64,000 bases of DNA from Gordoniibacillus kamchatkensis (GCF_000829455.1 NZ_JXAK01000027.1:1-64000); one strand, 5' to 3'. Shown: positions 26,460-34,604, counted from the first letter of the stretch. Numbers and translations: made by a program. The notes: generated by a model from the sequence alone, not told the origin.

Positions 26460-27707
26460 TCAGGAGCGGATTTGCCCGCTTCCGGCGATTTTGTATTTGT
26501 AAGATGTCAGCTCGGGCAGCCCCATCGGGCCGCGGGCGTGCAGCTTCTGCGTAGAGATGCCGATTTCGGCGCCGAAGCCGAATTCGAAGCCGTCGGTGAA
26601 CCGCGTCGAGGCGTTGTGGTACACAGCGGCGGCGTCGACTTCGTTCAGGAAACGGACGGCATGCTCGTCATTTTCGGTTACGATGCACTCCGAGTGCTTC
26701 GTCCCGTGCGCGCTAATATGGGCGAGAGCTTCGTCCAGGCCTGCGACGACGCGAACGTTAAGGATGTAATCGTTGTATTCCGTATCCCAGTCCGAGTCAG
26801 CCGCCGGCTTCATGTCCGGCACAAGCGCCAAGGTCCGGGAACAGCCGCGCAGTTCGACGTTCGCCGCGCGGAACGCGGCGGCGAGCCGCGCCAGCTCGCG
26901 CTCGGCGTAAGCCTCGTGCACGAGCAGTGTTTCCATCGCATTGCAGACGGATGGGCGCTGCACTTTGGCGTTGAGCGCGATGTTTTGGGCCATTTCCGGA
27001 TTAGCGCTATCGTCGATGTAAGTATGACAGATGCCGGCGCCCGTTTCAATGACGGGGACGGTGGCGTTTTTGACGACATTCTGAATAAGAGAAGCGCCGC
27101 CGCGCGGAATGAGGACGTCGATATAGCCGTTCAGCTTCAGCATCTCGTCGGCCGAGGCGCGGTCCGTGCTCTCGATCACTTGCACGACGTCCGCCGGCAG
27201 GCCGAGCGCTTGCAGCGCTTCGTGCAGGATGGCGGCGATGCGCTTGTTCGACTCGAGCGCGGCCGAGCCGCCGCGCAGCACGACGGCGTTGCCGGTTTTA
27301 AAGCAGAGGCCGGCGGCGTCGACGGTCACGTTAGGGCGCGCTTCGTAAATGATGCCGATAACGCCGAGCGGCACGCGCACTTTCTCGATGCGCAGCCCGT
27401 TCGGGCGGGAGAAGCTTTGCAGCGACTCGCCAACCGGGTCGGGCAAGCCGGCGATGAGGCGGAGGCCTTCGGCCATCGCCTCGATGCGCTTCTCGTTCAG
27501 CGCGAGCCGGTCGAGCAGGGATACGCTGAGTCCGGTTTCCCGGCCGCGGGCGAGGTCGGCGGCGTTGGCGTCGATCAGGCTCGGTGCGTGCTGAAGCAGG
27601 GCGTCAGCCATACGGTGCAGCGCTTCGTTTTTGCGGCCGGTGGAAAGGGCGGCGAGCTGCGGCGCCGCATTGCGCGCCAGCGTCGCTTTTTGAATGACTT
27701 CGGACAT
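26460..27707 (-). CDS. proA: Gamma-glutamyl phosphate reductase
   Basis: 415-residue aldehyde-dehydrogenase-fold enzyme reducing gamma-glutamyl phosphate to glutamate semialdehyde. It shows GVIGIIYEARPNVTVDAAGLCFKTGNAV, VLRGGSAALESN and the catalytic cysteine in QRPSVCNAMETLL. Start ATG 27707 follows AAGGAGG at good spacing. It lies 13 bases after proS and 26 before proC. Confidence 0.96.
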   Translation of the reverse strand: MSEVIQKATLARNAAPQLAALSTGRKNEALHRMADALLQHAPSLIDANAADLARGRETGLSVSLLDRLALNEKRIEAMAEGLRLIAGLPDPVGESLQSFSRPNGLRIEKVRVPLGVIGIIYEARPNVTVDAAGLCFKTGNAVVLRGGSAALESNKRIAAILHEALQALGLPADVVQVIESTDRASADEMLKLNGYIDVLIPRGGASLIQNVVKNATVPVIETGAGICHTYIDDSANPEMAQNIALNAKVQRPSVCNAMETLLVHEAYAERELARLAAAFRAANVELRGCSRTLALVPDMKPAADSDWDTEYNDYILNVRVVAGLDEALAHISAHGTKHSECIVTENDEHAVRFLNEVDAAAVYHNASTRFTDGFEFGFGAEIGISTQKLHARGPMGLPELTSYKYKIAGSGQIRS

Positions 27708-27720
27708 AGGGAATACCTCC

Positions 27721-28989
27721 TTATAGTTGATTGCTTTGCCGTTTCATCGTGCCAATCCAGTCAGGCAGCTTGTCGACCGATAGTTCGGTTATGGCGCCGG
27801 ACAGTCTATGTTTGCATTCCGCGATGCCATGGGCAGCTTGCCGGCCGATGCGAATTTGCAGCGGGAAGCCGAGCAGATCGGCATCGGCGAATTTGACGCC
27901 GGGCCGTTCCGGGCGGTCGTCCCACAGCACGCGAAAGCCTTGCGCCAGCAGCTCCCGGTACAGCCGCTCGGACAGCTCGGTTTGGGCGGCGTCCGCGGAC
28001 TGTACCGTGATCAGATGCAGCTCGTACGGAGCCAGCTCCCACGGCCACACGATGCCGTCATCGTCGTGCCTCTGCTCGATGGCGGCGGCCAGCGCGCGAG
28101 AGATGCCGATTCCGTAACACCCCATCATTATCGGCACGGAACTGCCGGCATCGTCCGCGAAAACGGCGCCGAGCTGTTCGCTGTATCTCGTTCCGAGCTG
28201 GAATACGTGGCCGATCTCGATGCCTTTCGCCGTTTCGAGCGGCGCGCCGCAGCGCGGGCAAGCGTCGCCCGCACCGGCGGCATGGAGCTCCACGTTGGCC
28301 GCATAAGGGCAGGCGGAGCAATGGACGATCGTATCTTCGCCAATTCCGGCAAGCGCGATAAATTCGTGGGTGTCCGTGCCGCCCATCGCTCCGGAGTCGG
28401 CTTCCACCGCTCTGAAGTTCAGTCCGCACCGGGCAAAAATGCGGTGATACGCGTCGTACATGGAACGGTAGCTCGCCTGCAGCCCTTCCTTCGAAACGTC
28501 GAAAGAGTACGCGTCCTTCATCAGAAATTCCCGGCCGCGCAGCAGCCCGAATCGCGGCCTGCGCTCGTCGCGGAATTTCGTTTGAATTTGGAACACGGTG
28601 ACGGGCAGCTGTTTATAGGATGTGATTTCATCCGCCATCAGCGCCGTGACGACTTCTTCATGCGTTGCGCCAAGCGCAAATTCGCGCTCGTGCCGGTCTT
28701 TCAGCCGCATCAGCTCGGGTCCGTACACGTCCCACCTGCCGGATTCGCGCCACAGCTCGGCAGGATGCAGGGCGGGAAGGAGCAGCTCCTGCGCGCCGGA
28801 CCGGTTCAATTCCTCGCGGATGATCGCCTCGATTCGCTGCAGCGCCTGCAGCCCTATCGGCAAATAGGTGTATATGCCGGCAGCCAGCTGGCGGATCAGC
28901 CCGGCGCGGAGCATGAGGCGATGGCTCGCCGTCTCCGCTTCTGCCGGCACGTCGCGCAGCGTGCGGTGAAAAAGCTTCTGCTGTCTCAT
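27721..28989 (-). CDS. proS: Prolyl-tRNA synthetase lacking the INS editing domain
   Basis: 422-residue class II synthetase. Motif 1 region (LPIGLQALQRIEAIIREELNR), motif 2 (TKFRDERRPRFGLLRGREFLMKDAYSF) and motif 3 (MGCYGIGISRALAAAIEQ) are intact, with an anticodon-binding domain at the C terminus. Standard bacterial ProRS has about 565 residues with a 180-residue INS editing domain. Here DTIVHCSACPYAANVELH runs almost directly into GDACPRCGAPLE, so INS is absent. ATG 28989 overlaps the proB stop (ATGA); the longer frame to 29289 is a shadow of proB. Its place in the proline operon behind a proline T-box suggests a second, starvation-induced ProRS (inference). Confidence 0.9.
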   Translation of the reverse strand: MRQQKLFHRTLRDVPAEAETASHRLMLRAGLIRQLAAGIYTYLPIGLQALQRIEAIIREELNRSGAQELLLPALHPAELWRESGRWDVYGPELMRLKDRHEREFALGATHEEVVTALMADEITSYKQLPVTVFQIQTKFRDERRPRFGLLRGREFLMKDAYSFDVSKEGLQASYRSMYDAYHRIFARCGLNFRAVEADSGAMGGTDTHEFIALAGIGEDTIVHCSACPYAANVELHAAGAGDACPRCGAPLETAKGIEIGHVFQLGTRYSEQLGAVFADDAGSSVPIMMGCYGIGISRALAAAIEQRHDDDGIVWPWELAPYELHLITVQSADAAQTELSERLYRELLAQGFRVLWDDRPERPGVKFADADLLGFPLQIRIGRQAAHGIAECKHRLSGAITELSVDKLPDWIGTMKRQSNQL

Positions 28990-30083
28990 ACTGCCACCCA
29001 CTCGTCGCGGTGAATCACTTCGATTCTCGGCACGTCGATGCGGCGCTGCACTTCGTCGGTCGACAAGCCGGCCACCGCCTGCAGCTGCCACGAGGCGTAA
29101 TTGACGACGCCGCGTCCGATCGGGATGCGGTCGACGTTCACGACTTCGACGACGTCGCCGGGATGGAAATCGCCTTCCAGCTCGCGGATGCCGACGGGGA
29201 GGAGGCTTTTGCCGCCTGACAGCAGCGCCTCTTCCGCGCCGCGGTCGACGACGATTTTGCCTTGCGGCAGCGAGTGGAAGCCGACCCATTGCTTCTTCAT
29301 CGACAAGCCGCCGGCGGTCGTATCGAAGTAGGTGCCTTTGCCGCTGCCGTCCGTCGCCAGCAGCAGGTCGCCGGGCTCGGCCGCGCGTCCGACGAACACC
29401 GGCACGCCGCCGCGCATGGCGATGCGGGCCGCTTCGATTTTGGAGCGCATGCCGCCGGTGCCTACGGCGCTGCCGGAACCGCCGGCGAAGCGCAGCAGCT
29501 CGCCCGTAATGACGTCGACGCGGTCGATGCGGGTCGCCTCCGGATTATGGCGCGGATCGTCGGTGTACAGCCCGTCGGTGTCGGTCAAAATGATGAGCCG
29601 CTGCGCTTTGACAAGGTTGGCGACGAGCGCCGACAGCGTGTCGTTCTCGCTGAACTTCAGCTCGTCGACGGAGACGGTGTCGTTTTCGTTAATGATTGGA
29701 ATGACGCCGCGCTTCAGCAGTTCCTCGATCGTCGCCATCGCGTTATGGCCGCGCTTCCGGTTCGAGAAGTCGGAGCGGGTGAGCAAAATTTGGGCGACGA
29801 CGAGATCGTGCCGCGCGAACGCTTCCTGGTACGCCTGCATGAGGAGCGCCTGGCCGACGGAGGCGGCGGCTTGCTTTTCGTGCAGCTGCTTCGGCCGCGC
29901 TTTGTAGCCGATTCGGCGGAAGCCGGCGGCGACGGCGCCGCTCGTGACGAGCAGCACTTGACAGCCGCGCTGCTGAAGCGAAGCCAGCTCGGCGGCGAAA
30001 AACTCGATTTTCGCGTGGGTGAGGCCGCCCTCGTCCGAGGTGAGCGAGGAGGAGCCGATTTTGACGACGATTCGCTGCTGCAT
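28986..30083 (-). CDS. proB: Glutamate 5-kinase
   Basis: 365 residues: amino-acid-kinase domain (VVKIGSSSLTSDEGG, VTSGAVAAG, PIINENDTVSVDEL, LIILTDTDGLYT, GTGGMRSKIEAARIA) plus a C-terminal PUA domain from about residue 275. It phosphorylates glutamate as the first step of proline synthesis and is the usual feedback target. Start ATG 30083 follows AAAGGATG. First gene after the T-box; its stop overlaps proS. Confidence 0.96.
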   Translation of the reverse strand: MQQRIVVKIGSSSLTSDEGGLTHAKIEFFAAELASLQQRGCQVLLVTSGAVAAGFRRIGYKARPKQLHEKQAAASVGQALLMQAYQEAFARHDLVVAQILLTRSDFSNRKRGHNAMATIEELLKRGVIPIINENDTVSVDELKFSENDTLSALVANLVKAQRLIILTDTDGLYTDDPRHNPEATRIDRVDVITGELLRFAGGSGSAVGTGGMRSKIEAARIAMRGGVPVFVGRAAEPGDLLLATDGSGKGTYFDTTAGGLSMKKQWVGFHSLPQGKIVVDRGAEEALLSGGKSLLPVGIRELEGDFHPGDVVEVVNVDRIPIGRGVVNYASWQLQAVAGLSTDEVQRRIDVPRIEVIHRDEWVAV

Positions 30084-30345
30084 AGCTCATACACATCCTT
30101 TAAGCTTTCTTCTGCCGTGCTCTCCTCGCGCATGCGGGAGAGGCTTAGCGGAACTGCGTTCCGTTAATGTGATGCCGGGACTGAAGCGGGTTAGCGATAA
30201 CGGAACAAGTTCCGTTAATTGCGGGCCAAGCGGCGCTGCCGGCGGTAAATCCGGCAAATAGCGGAACGGCTTTCCGTTATTTCTGGGCAATAATCGGGAA
30301 ATGGGGTGATAGCGGAACGATGTTCCGTTATGCCGGTTGGCCCGG
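30084..30345. other. Leader segment between T-box and proB holding repeats
   Basis: About 260 bases that would be transcribed after T-box readthrough. Four palindromic repeats occupy most of it. No gene was seen. Confidence 0.65.
30145..30330. repeat. Second cluster of four palindromic repeats
   Basis: Copies at 30145-30167, 30198-30217, 30259-30279 and 30310-30330 follow TA(A/G)CGGAAC-N-TTCCGTTA. The second copy is palindromic apart from its central two bases. They match the cluster at 558-756. Each copy would fold into a small hairpin in RNA; this cluster lies within the pro operon leader. Confidence 0.8.
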
Positions 30346-30351
30346 TAAAAT

Positions 30352-30660
30352 AAAAAGACTTCCGTCCTGGATAAGGACGAAAGTCTCGAGCTTCCGCGGT
30401 ACCACCTTACTTGACGGCTTTGCGCGCTGCTGCAGCCCGGGCCGCTGGCGGACCGGACGGCAGGCGGGCGTATGCCGTCCTGCTTGCACGTATCCCTGGA
30501 TAACAGGAGGGAAGAGCCTGTTCAACTCGTCGTTGACCGTTCCGGGGCGGGTTCGGCGCTAGTTCGCGGTAAATTCTTTCAGCCGCTGGAATTTACTCTC
30601 TGATCGCGATACGGATGCTGCCTACTATTCCCATCATTACGTTCGGATTTCCTTATAGAA
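30352..30660 (-). promoter_or_regulatory. Proline-specific T-box leader of proB-proS-proA-proC
   Basis: On the minus strand the leader begins after a promoter and shows the stem I start (GATGGGAATAGTAG), the AGAGAG element, the apical GGCTGAAAG region and a specifier segment GAA-CCC-GCC. This puts the CCC proline codon in the specifier position (30550-30548). The T-box sequence GGTGGTACCGCG (30406-30395) is followed by a terminator with stem GACTTTCGTCC / GGACGGAAGTC and a TTTTTATTTT tract (30386-30352). Uncharged tRNA-Pro would pair with CCC and the T-box to allow readthrough into the operon. Confidence 0.92.
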
Positions 30661-30686
30661 TAGCACGATCGGGCCGGTGCTGTAAA
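30657..30686 (-). promoter_or_regulatory. Promoter of the proline operon
   Basis: On the minus strand TTTACA (30686-30681), an 18-base spacer and TATTCT (30662-30657) directly precede the T-box leader. Confidence 0.55.
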
Positions 30687-30840
30687 GATGGAATTATGCG
30701 CTGTTTGCTGCGATCTCTCAGCCGAATGCTGCCGCTGTTAGCCGCCATATGCACTTAGCATCGCTTGCCGCGCATCTCAAGCAGCTTGCCGTGCCGAGCA
30801 TAGCAGCTCACCACATTACCGGCCTGCGGACTAGCCCGCA

Positions 30841-32055
30841 TCAAAACAATCCGAGCTTGCCGATGCGCGCCACCGCTTCTTCGAGCCGCGCTTCCGGCGC
30901 GAGCAAGCCGAGGCGGACGTAGCCTTCGCCATTATCGCCAAAGCCGATGCCCGGCGCGACGACGACTTTCGCTTCCAGCAGCAGCCGATCGGCCAGCTCT
31001 GCTGATGTGTATCCTTTTGGCACCGGCAGCCAGGCGAAAAACGAGCCTTCGGACGGCTTGGCTTGCCAGCCGATGCCTGTCAAGGCGCCGAACAAGGCGT
31101 TGCGCCGGCGCTCGTACATGGCGCGCAGCGTATCGACGCTGTCCTGCGGGCCAGTCAGCGCCGCTGCAGCCGCGGCCTGGATGCCGCCGAACAGCGAGCA
31201 GTAGTAGTGATCCTGCATCAGGTTGAGCAGCCGGATCACCTCGCGGTTGCCAAGCGCGAAGCCGACGCGCCAGCCCGCCATGTTGTATGTTTTCGACATC
31301 GTATAATACTCGACGCCGACGTCTTTTGCGCCCGCAGCTTGCAGGAACGATACCGGCTTCCGCCCGTCGAAGCCGATCGCGCCATACGCGAAATCGCTGG
31401 CGACGACGATGCCGTGCTTTTCGGCAAACCGCACCGTATCTTCGTAGAAGGACAGAGGAGCCGCCGCTGCCGTCGGGTTGTTCGGATAGTTGACGAACAT
31501 CAGCTTTGCCCGTGTGAGTTCGGACGGAGTCAGCCGCGTATAGTCCGGCAAAAAGCCGTTGTCCTCGCGCAGCGGCATGAACGCCATCGAAGCCCCGGCA
31601 AGAGATACGCCCGACCAATAATCGGGATAACCTGGGTCGGGCACGAGGCACACGTCGCCCGGATCGAGCAGGCATTGGCTAATTTCGACGAGCCCTGTCT
31701 TGCCCCCGAACAGAATGGCGACTTCCGTCTCGGGATCTAGCGTGACGCCGTAATCCAGCTTGTACCGCCGGGCGATCGCTTCTTTCAAAAACGCAAAGCC
31801 GCTGAACGGCGGGTATTTGTGATAGAGCGGATTTTCCGCAGCTTCCTGCAGCGCGCGCACGATGCGGGGCGGCGTCGGCTGATCCGGATTGCCTTGTCCG
31901 AGGTTGATGACGTCGTGGCCGAGGGCGATTTGTTCGTTCGCTTTACGCACGAGCGCGGCGAAAAACTGCGCCGGCAGCTCCGTCATGCGCTGCGCCGGCC
32001 GCACCGTCATGCGCTGCGCCGGCCGCACCGTAAAGGCGGAAGATTTCGTATCCAT
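30841..32055 (-). CDS. mtnE: Methionine-salvage aminotransferase MtnE
   Basis: 404-residue PLP-dependent class I aminotransferase. ELPAQFFAALVRKANE, GHDVINLGQGNPDQPTPPRIV, PDPGYPDYWSGVSLA, NYPNNPTAA and YTMSKTYNMAGWRVGFALGN (PLP lysine in SKT) match Bacillus MtnE (YkrV). That enzyme transaminates 4-methylthio-2-oxobutyrate to methionine. The first 24 residues include an exact 24-bp tandem duplication encoding TVRPAQRM twice, outside the conserved fold. No clear ribosome binding site fits ATG 32055; a later methionine (MTELPAQ) is possible. Upstream is a 12-bp palindrome. No SAM riboswitch was seen. Confidence 0.85.
   Translation of the reverse strand: MDTKSSAFTVRPAQRMTVRPAQRMTELPAQFFAALVRKANEQIALGHDVINLGQGNPDQPTPPRIVRALQEAAENPLYHKYPPFSGFAFLKEAIARRYKLDYGVTLDPETEVAILFGGKTGLVEISQCLLDPGDVCLVPDPGYPDYWSGVSLAGASMAFMPLREDNGFLPDYTRLTPSELTRAKLMFVNYPNNPTAAAAPLSFYEDTVRFAEKHGIVVASDFAYGAIGFDGRKPVSFLQAAGAKDVGVEYYTMSKTYNMAGWRVGFALGNREVIRLLNLMQDHYYCSLFGGIQAAAAAALTGPQDSVDTLRAMYERRRNALFGALTGIGWQAKPSEGSFFAWLPVPKGYTSAELADRLLLEAKVVVAPGIGFGDNGEGYVRLGLLAPEARLEEAVARIGKLGLF
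31985..32032. repeat. 24-bp tandem duplication in the mtnE 5' end
   Basis: A 24-base unit beginning TGCGCTGCGCCGGCCG occurs twice in direct, contiguous, in-frame repeat and encodes TVRPAQRM twice on the minus strand. Boundaries may shift by a few bases. Confidence 0.85.
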
Positions 32056-32059
32056 AGAC

Positions 32060-32071
32060 GTGAACGTTCAC
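32060..32071. promoter_or_regulatory. Perfect 12-bp palindrome upstream of mtnE
   Basis: GTGAACGTTCAC is perfectly self-complementary and lies 5-16 bases upstream of the mtnE start, where repressor binding or an RNA hairpin could affect translation. No known operator consensus was matched with confidence; it lacks the spacer of a Rex site. Confidence 0.4.
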
Positions 32072-32257
32072 ACTCCATTAGGTCATACTGTGCAGCATTC
32101 GTACAGTTAATGTATCACGAAATCCGAGTCATGTATAGGGAATTGAGGCTTTATGCTCCCTATTGCGAAAATGGATAAAAACGGTACAATGAAAGTGTGG
32201 AGTTTCATCAAGAGAGATGTGGTTTCATAATGCGGAACAATGAAGGAGGCCTGTCCG

Positions 32258-33040
32258 ATGACCGATTTTTTCCATGACTATAAAAGCCGTCTTACGTACG
32301 CAGCAAGAGAAGCCGACGCAACTTGGCTCGAATGGGCGAGAAGGCATGTTCCGCTGCAAGGCGCCAAAGTTGTCGATATCGGCTGCGGCGGCGGCATTTA
32401 CACGAAGGCGATGCTGGCCCTTGGCGCGGCGGAAGCGACCGGCGTCGATTTTTCCGCGGCGATGCTGGACGGCGCCAGCCAAAACGCTGCCGGCGACAGC
32501 CGCGCCCGCTTCGTCCAAGGTGACGCCTACGCGACAGGCCTCACGGACGGCTGCGCCGAAGTCGTGCTGGAGCGGGCGCTCATCCACCACTTGTCCGACT
32601 TGCCGGCGGCGTTCCGCGAAGCGTACCGGCTTCTTGCGCCGGGCGGGATGCTCGTCGTTCAGGACCGGACGCCGGAAGATTGCCTGCTCCCCGGCAGCAA
32701 GACGCACTTGCGCGGCTACTTCTTCGAAGCGTTTCCGCGCCTCGCCTCGATCGAGACCGGCCGGCGGCCGACGGCTGACAGCGTTGTGACTGCGCTGCGC
32801 GGCGCCGGCTTCGCCGATATCCGCACGGAGCCGCTGTGGGAGACGCGCGCCGTACATGCTGGTGCCACGGAGCTGGAGCGGGACTTGCTCGCCCGCACAG
32901 GCCGCTCTATTTTGCACGAGCTCAGCGATGAGGAGCTTGCGCGGCTCACGGCTTTCATTGTTTCTACATACGGCCGGGACAAGGCGCCGATCGTCGAGCA
33001 AGACCGATGGACGGTGTGGACGGCGCGAAAGCCGCGGTAA
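32258..33040 (+). CDS. Class I SAM-dependent methyltransferase
   Basis: 260 residues with the Rossmann SAM site VVDIGCGGGIYTKAML (residues about 32-47), the acidic post-II segment GVDFSAAML and RFVQGDAYA, and a motif IV-like ERALIHHL. The fold is typical of small-molecule methyltransferases of the Methyltransf_11/25 type. The substrate cannot be told from the sequence. Start ATG 32258 follows AAGGAGG (32242-32248); ATG 32240 precedes that site. Divergent from mtnE, convergent with the deacetylase gene. Confidence 0.8.
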   Translation: MTDFFHDYKSRLTYAAREADATWLEWARRHVPLQGAKVVDIGCGGGIYTKAMLALGAAEATGVDFSAAMLDGASQNAAGDSRARFVQGDAYATGLTDGCAEVVLERALIHHLSDLPAAFREAYRLLAPGGMLVVQDRTPEDCLLPGSKTHLRGYFFEAFPRLASIETGRRPTADSVVTALRGAGFADIRTEPLWETRAVHAGATELERDLLARTGRSILHELSDEELARLTAFIVSTYGRDKAPIVEQDRWTVWTARKPR

Positions 33041-33075
33041 ACGACGCGCTGCGGAAACGCGCCGCAACAGAGTGG

Positions 33076-33744
33076 TTAGTCTTCATATTTGACGGTTATT
33101 TTCAAATTCTTCTCCCTGATCCCGTCGATAATTCGCGGAAGGGCGTCTGCCGTCGCATCTTTCAGATCGTGAAGGAGCAATATTTTGCGCGAGGCGAGCA
33201 GCGGGTCGGTCGCTTTATATACGGCTCTCGCGGTATGGAACGAATAGTCTTTCGGGTCGGCGGACCACATGACCACTTTCATCCGCAATTGATTGGCAAG
33301 GAGCAGCGTAGATTCGTTAAACGCTCCGTACGGAGGACGAAAATACGTGGGGACGACTCCCGTCGCATCTTCGATGACGCGGGACGTTCTCTCCAGCTCC
33401 TCGCGCGCTTTATCCGCCGTAATCTTGGTCATGAAAGGATGGGAAAAGCTATGGTTTCCGATCACGTGCCCCGCTTCCGCCACCTTGCGGGCCAGCCCCG
33501 GATTTTTGGCGACGTTCTCGCCCAGCATGAAAAAAATCGCCCGCGCGTTTTTATTCGCCAGTTCTTCGAGCAATTGTTCCGTATGGACGGAAGGCCCGTC
33601 ATCGAGCGTTAACGTGACGTAACCGGCGTCCGTCAAAAAAACCGGATCCGTAATTTTTTGATACGCCCCGCTTTGCTCCGCAACGGTCGTCAACTGCTTT
33701 TCGGTCTCGTTCTGTCTAGCAAGGGGACGATGGCCCGGTTCCAT
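33076..33744 (-). CDS. NodB-type polysaccharide deacetylase
   Basis: 222-residue carbohydrate esterase 4 family protein. The metal/catalytic motifs are visible: VTLTLDDGPS (catalytic Asp and metal Asp), HSFSHPF (H-x3-H metal ligands), YFRPPYGAFN, then VVMWSADPKDY and ILLLHDLKDAT (catalytic His). No signal peptide is predicted with ATG 33744, which follows ACGGAGG. Longer starts up to 33990 do not give one either, so the protein may act inside the mother cell (for example in the spore) or be exported another way. The substrate is probably peptidoglycan or chitin-like glycan. Confidence 0.85.
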   Translation of the reverse strand: MEPGHRPLARQNETEKQLTTVAEQSGAYQKITDPVFLTDAGYVTLTLDDGPSVHTEQLLEELANKNARAIFFMLGENVAKNPGLARKVAEAGHVIGNHSFSHPFMTKITADKAREELERTSRVIEDATGVVPTYFRPPYGAFNESTLLLANQLRMKVVMWSADPKDYSFHTARAVYKATDPLLASRKILLLHDLKDATADALPRIIDGIREKNLKITVKYED

Positions 33745-33882
33745 ATGCCTGCCTCCGTTTCGTTGTTCTCCTGTTACCGTATGCCGGCGCATGCCCAGTC
33801 GTGACAAACCCGGATAGGTTTTCACCTTTTCATCGGAATGGGCATATGAAGGAGTAGATGCGCGTAAGGAGGGAGCCGGTAC

Positions 33883-34173
33883 ATGCCATATAAAATCAAA
33901 AAACAGGAAAAAATCAGCGACATCGTGAGCAGGTTCGACGTTCCGTACCAAACGATTCGGCGATTCAACCCTTATGTGGAAAGCGAACAAGGGGTTTATG
34001 AAGGAAGAGAGCTGAGGCTGCCCCGCAGCTATACGGTCCTGCCTGACGAGACTTATGAAAGCATCGCCAAAACGTACGGAATTCTCCCCCTGTACTTGAA
34101 AGAATTAAACCCATATATCGGGGAGCAGCCAGTCATATACCCGGGACAATCGATTTTGCTGCCTCCGGAATAA
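33883..34173 (+). CDS. Small protein with two LysM-like repeats
   Basis: 96 residues made of two LysM-like units: MPYKIKKQEKISDIVSRFDV...RRFNPYVES...GRELRLPR and YTVLPDETYESIAKTYGI...LKELNPYIG...PGQSILLPP. LysM binds N-acetylglucosamine glycans. There is no signal peptide, a feature seen in spore morphogenetic LysM proteins made in the mother cell. ATG 33883 is preceded by AAGGAGG. It precedes a second LysM gene by 27 bases. Confidence 0.8.
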   Translation: MPYKIKKQEKISDIVSRFDVPYQTIRRFNPYVESEQGVYEGRELRLPRSYTVLPDETYESIAKTYGILPLYLKELNPYIGEQPVIYPGQSILLPPE

Positions 34174-34209
34174 GCGCGAAACGAAACCAAGAGCAGAGGA
34201 GTGGTTCCA

Positions 34210-34554
34210 TTGACTTATGCCGTTCAGCCGGGCGATACGTTGTGGAGCATCGCCGCGCGCTTCGGCGTATCGGTTCATGCCCTGATGGCAGCAAATCTTT
34301 TGCCCGATCCGAACAGGCTTCAAGTAGGCCAAAAGCTTTACATTCCCGCGGTTCACCCCGGCGCATACCCGATGCCCGCCGGTCCGGGCGGCACGCCCGC
34401 GTCAGGCGGCCACGCCGAGCTGGAAGAAAGGGTGCGCGTGCTGGAACGAAACTTCGGACAGCTCGAAGCGATCGTCGATCAGCACCGGCGGCAAATTGCC
34501 GAATTGCAAAGAAAAATCGGCGCAGGCGAAATGCGTCCCGCGGCAAAAGAATAA
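34210..34554 (+). CDS. LysM protein with C-terminal coiled coil
   Basis: 114 residues. One canonical LysM (TYAVQPGDTLWSIAARFGVSVHALMAANLL...VGQKLYIP) is followed by a Pro/Gly linker and a heptad-type coiled coil (ELEERVRVLERNFGQLEAIVDQ). No signal peptide is seen. TTG 34210 is eight bases after GAGGAG; GTG 34201 abuts it. The coiled coil suggests oligomerisation. It is probably co-transcribed with the preceding LysM gene. A spore-coat or cortex role is inference. Confidence 0.8.
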   Translation: MTYAVQPGDTLWSIAARFGVSVHALMAANLLPDPNRLQVGQKLYIPAVHPGAYPMPAGPGGTPASGGHAELEERVRVLERNFGQLEAIVDQHRRQIAELQRKIGAGEMRPAAKE

Positions 34555-34564
34555 GAAACTGCGC

Positions 34565-34604
34565 ACAAAACCAGGTCAACTCCGGACGGATGACCTGGTT
34601 TTGT
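34565..34604. terminator. Bidirectional terminator between LysM and LysR genes
   Basis: CAAAACCAGGTCA pairs with TGACCTGGTTTTG around ACTCCGGACGGA. The A and T runs at the outer ends can act on either strand for the convergent genes. Confidence 0.85.

Noticed and set aside
29010-29289. N-terminal extension of proS into proB
   Set aside because: Arg-rich out-of-frame reading of proB; the synthetase begins at 28989 with ATGA coupling.
32055-32075. Rex or LexA operator at the mtnE palindrome
   Set aside because: The half-sites are separated by two bases only, unlike the Rex consensus, and do not match the Bacillus LexA box.
32056-32240. SAM riboswitch upstream of mtnE
   Set aside because: No S-box core or terminator/antiterminator pair could be seen in the 200 bases available.
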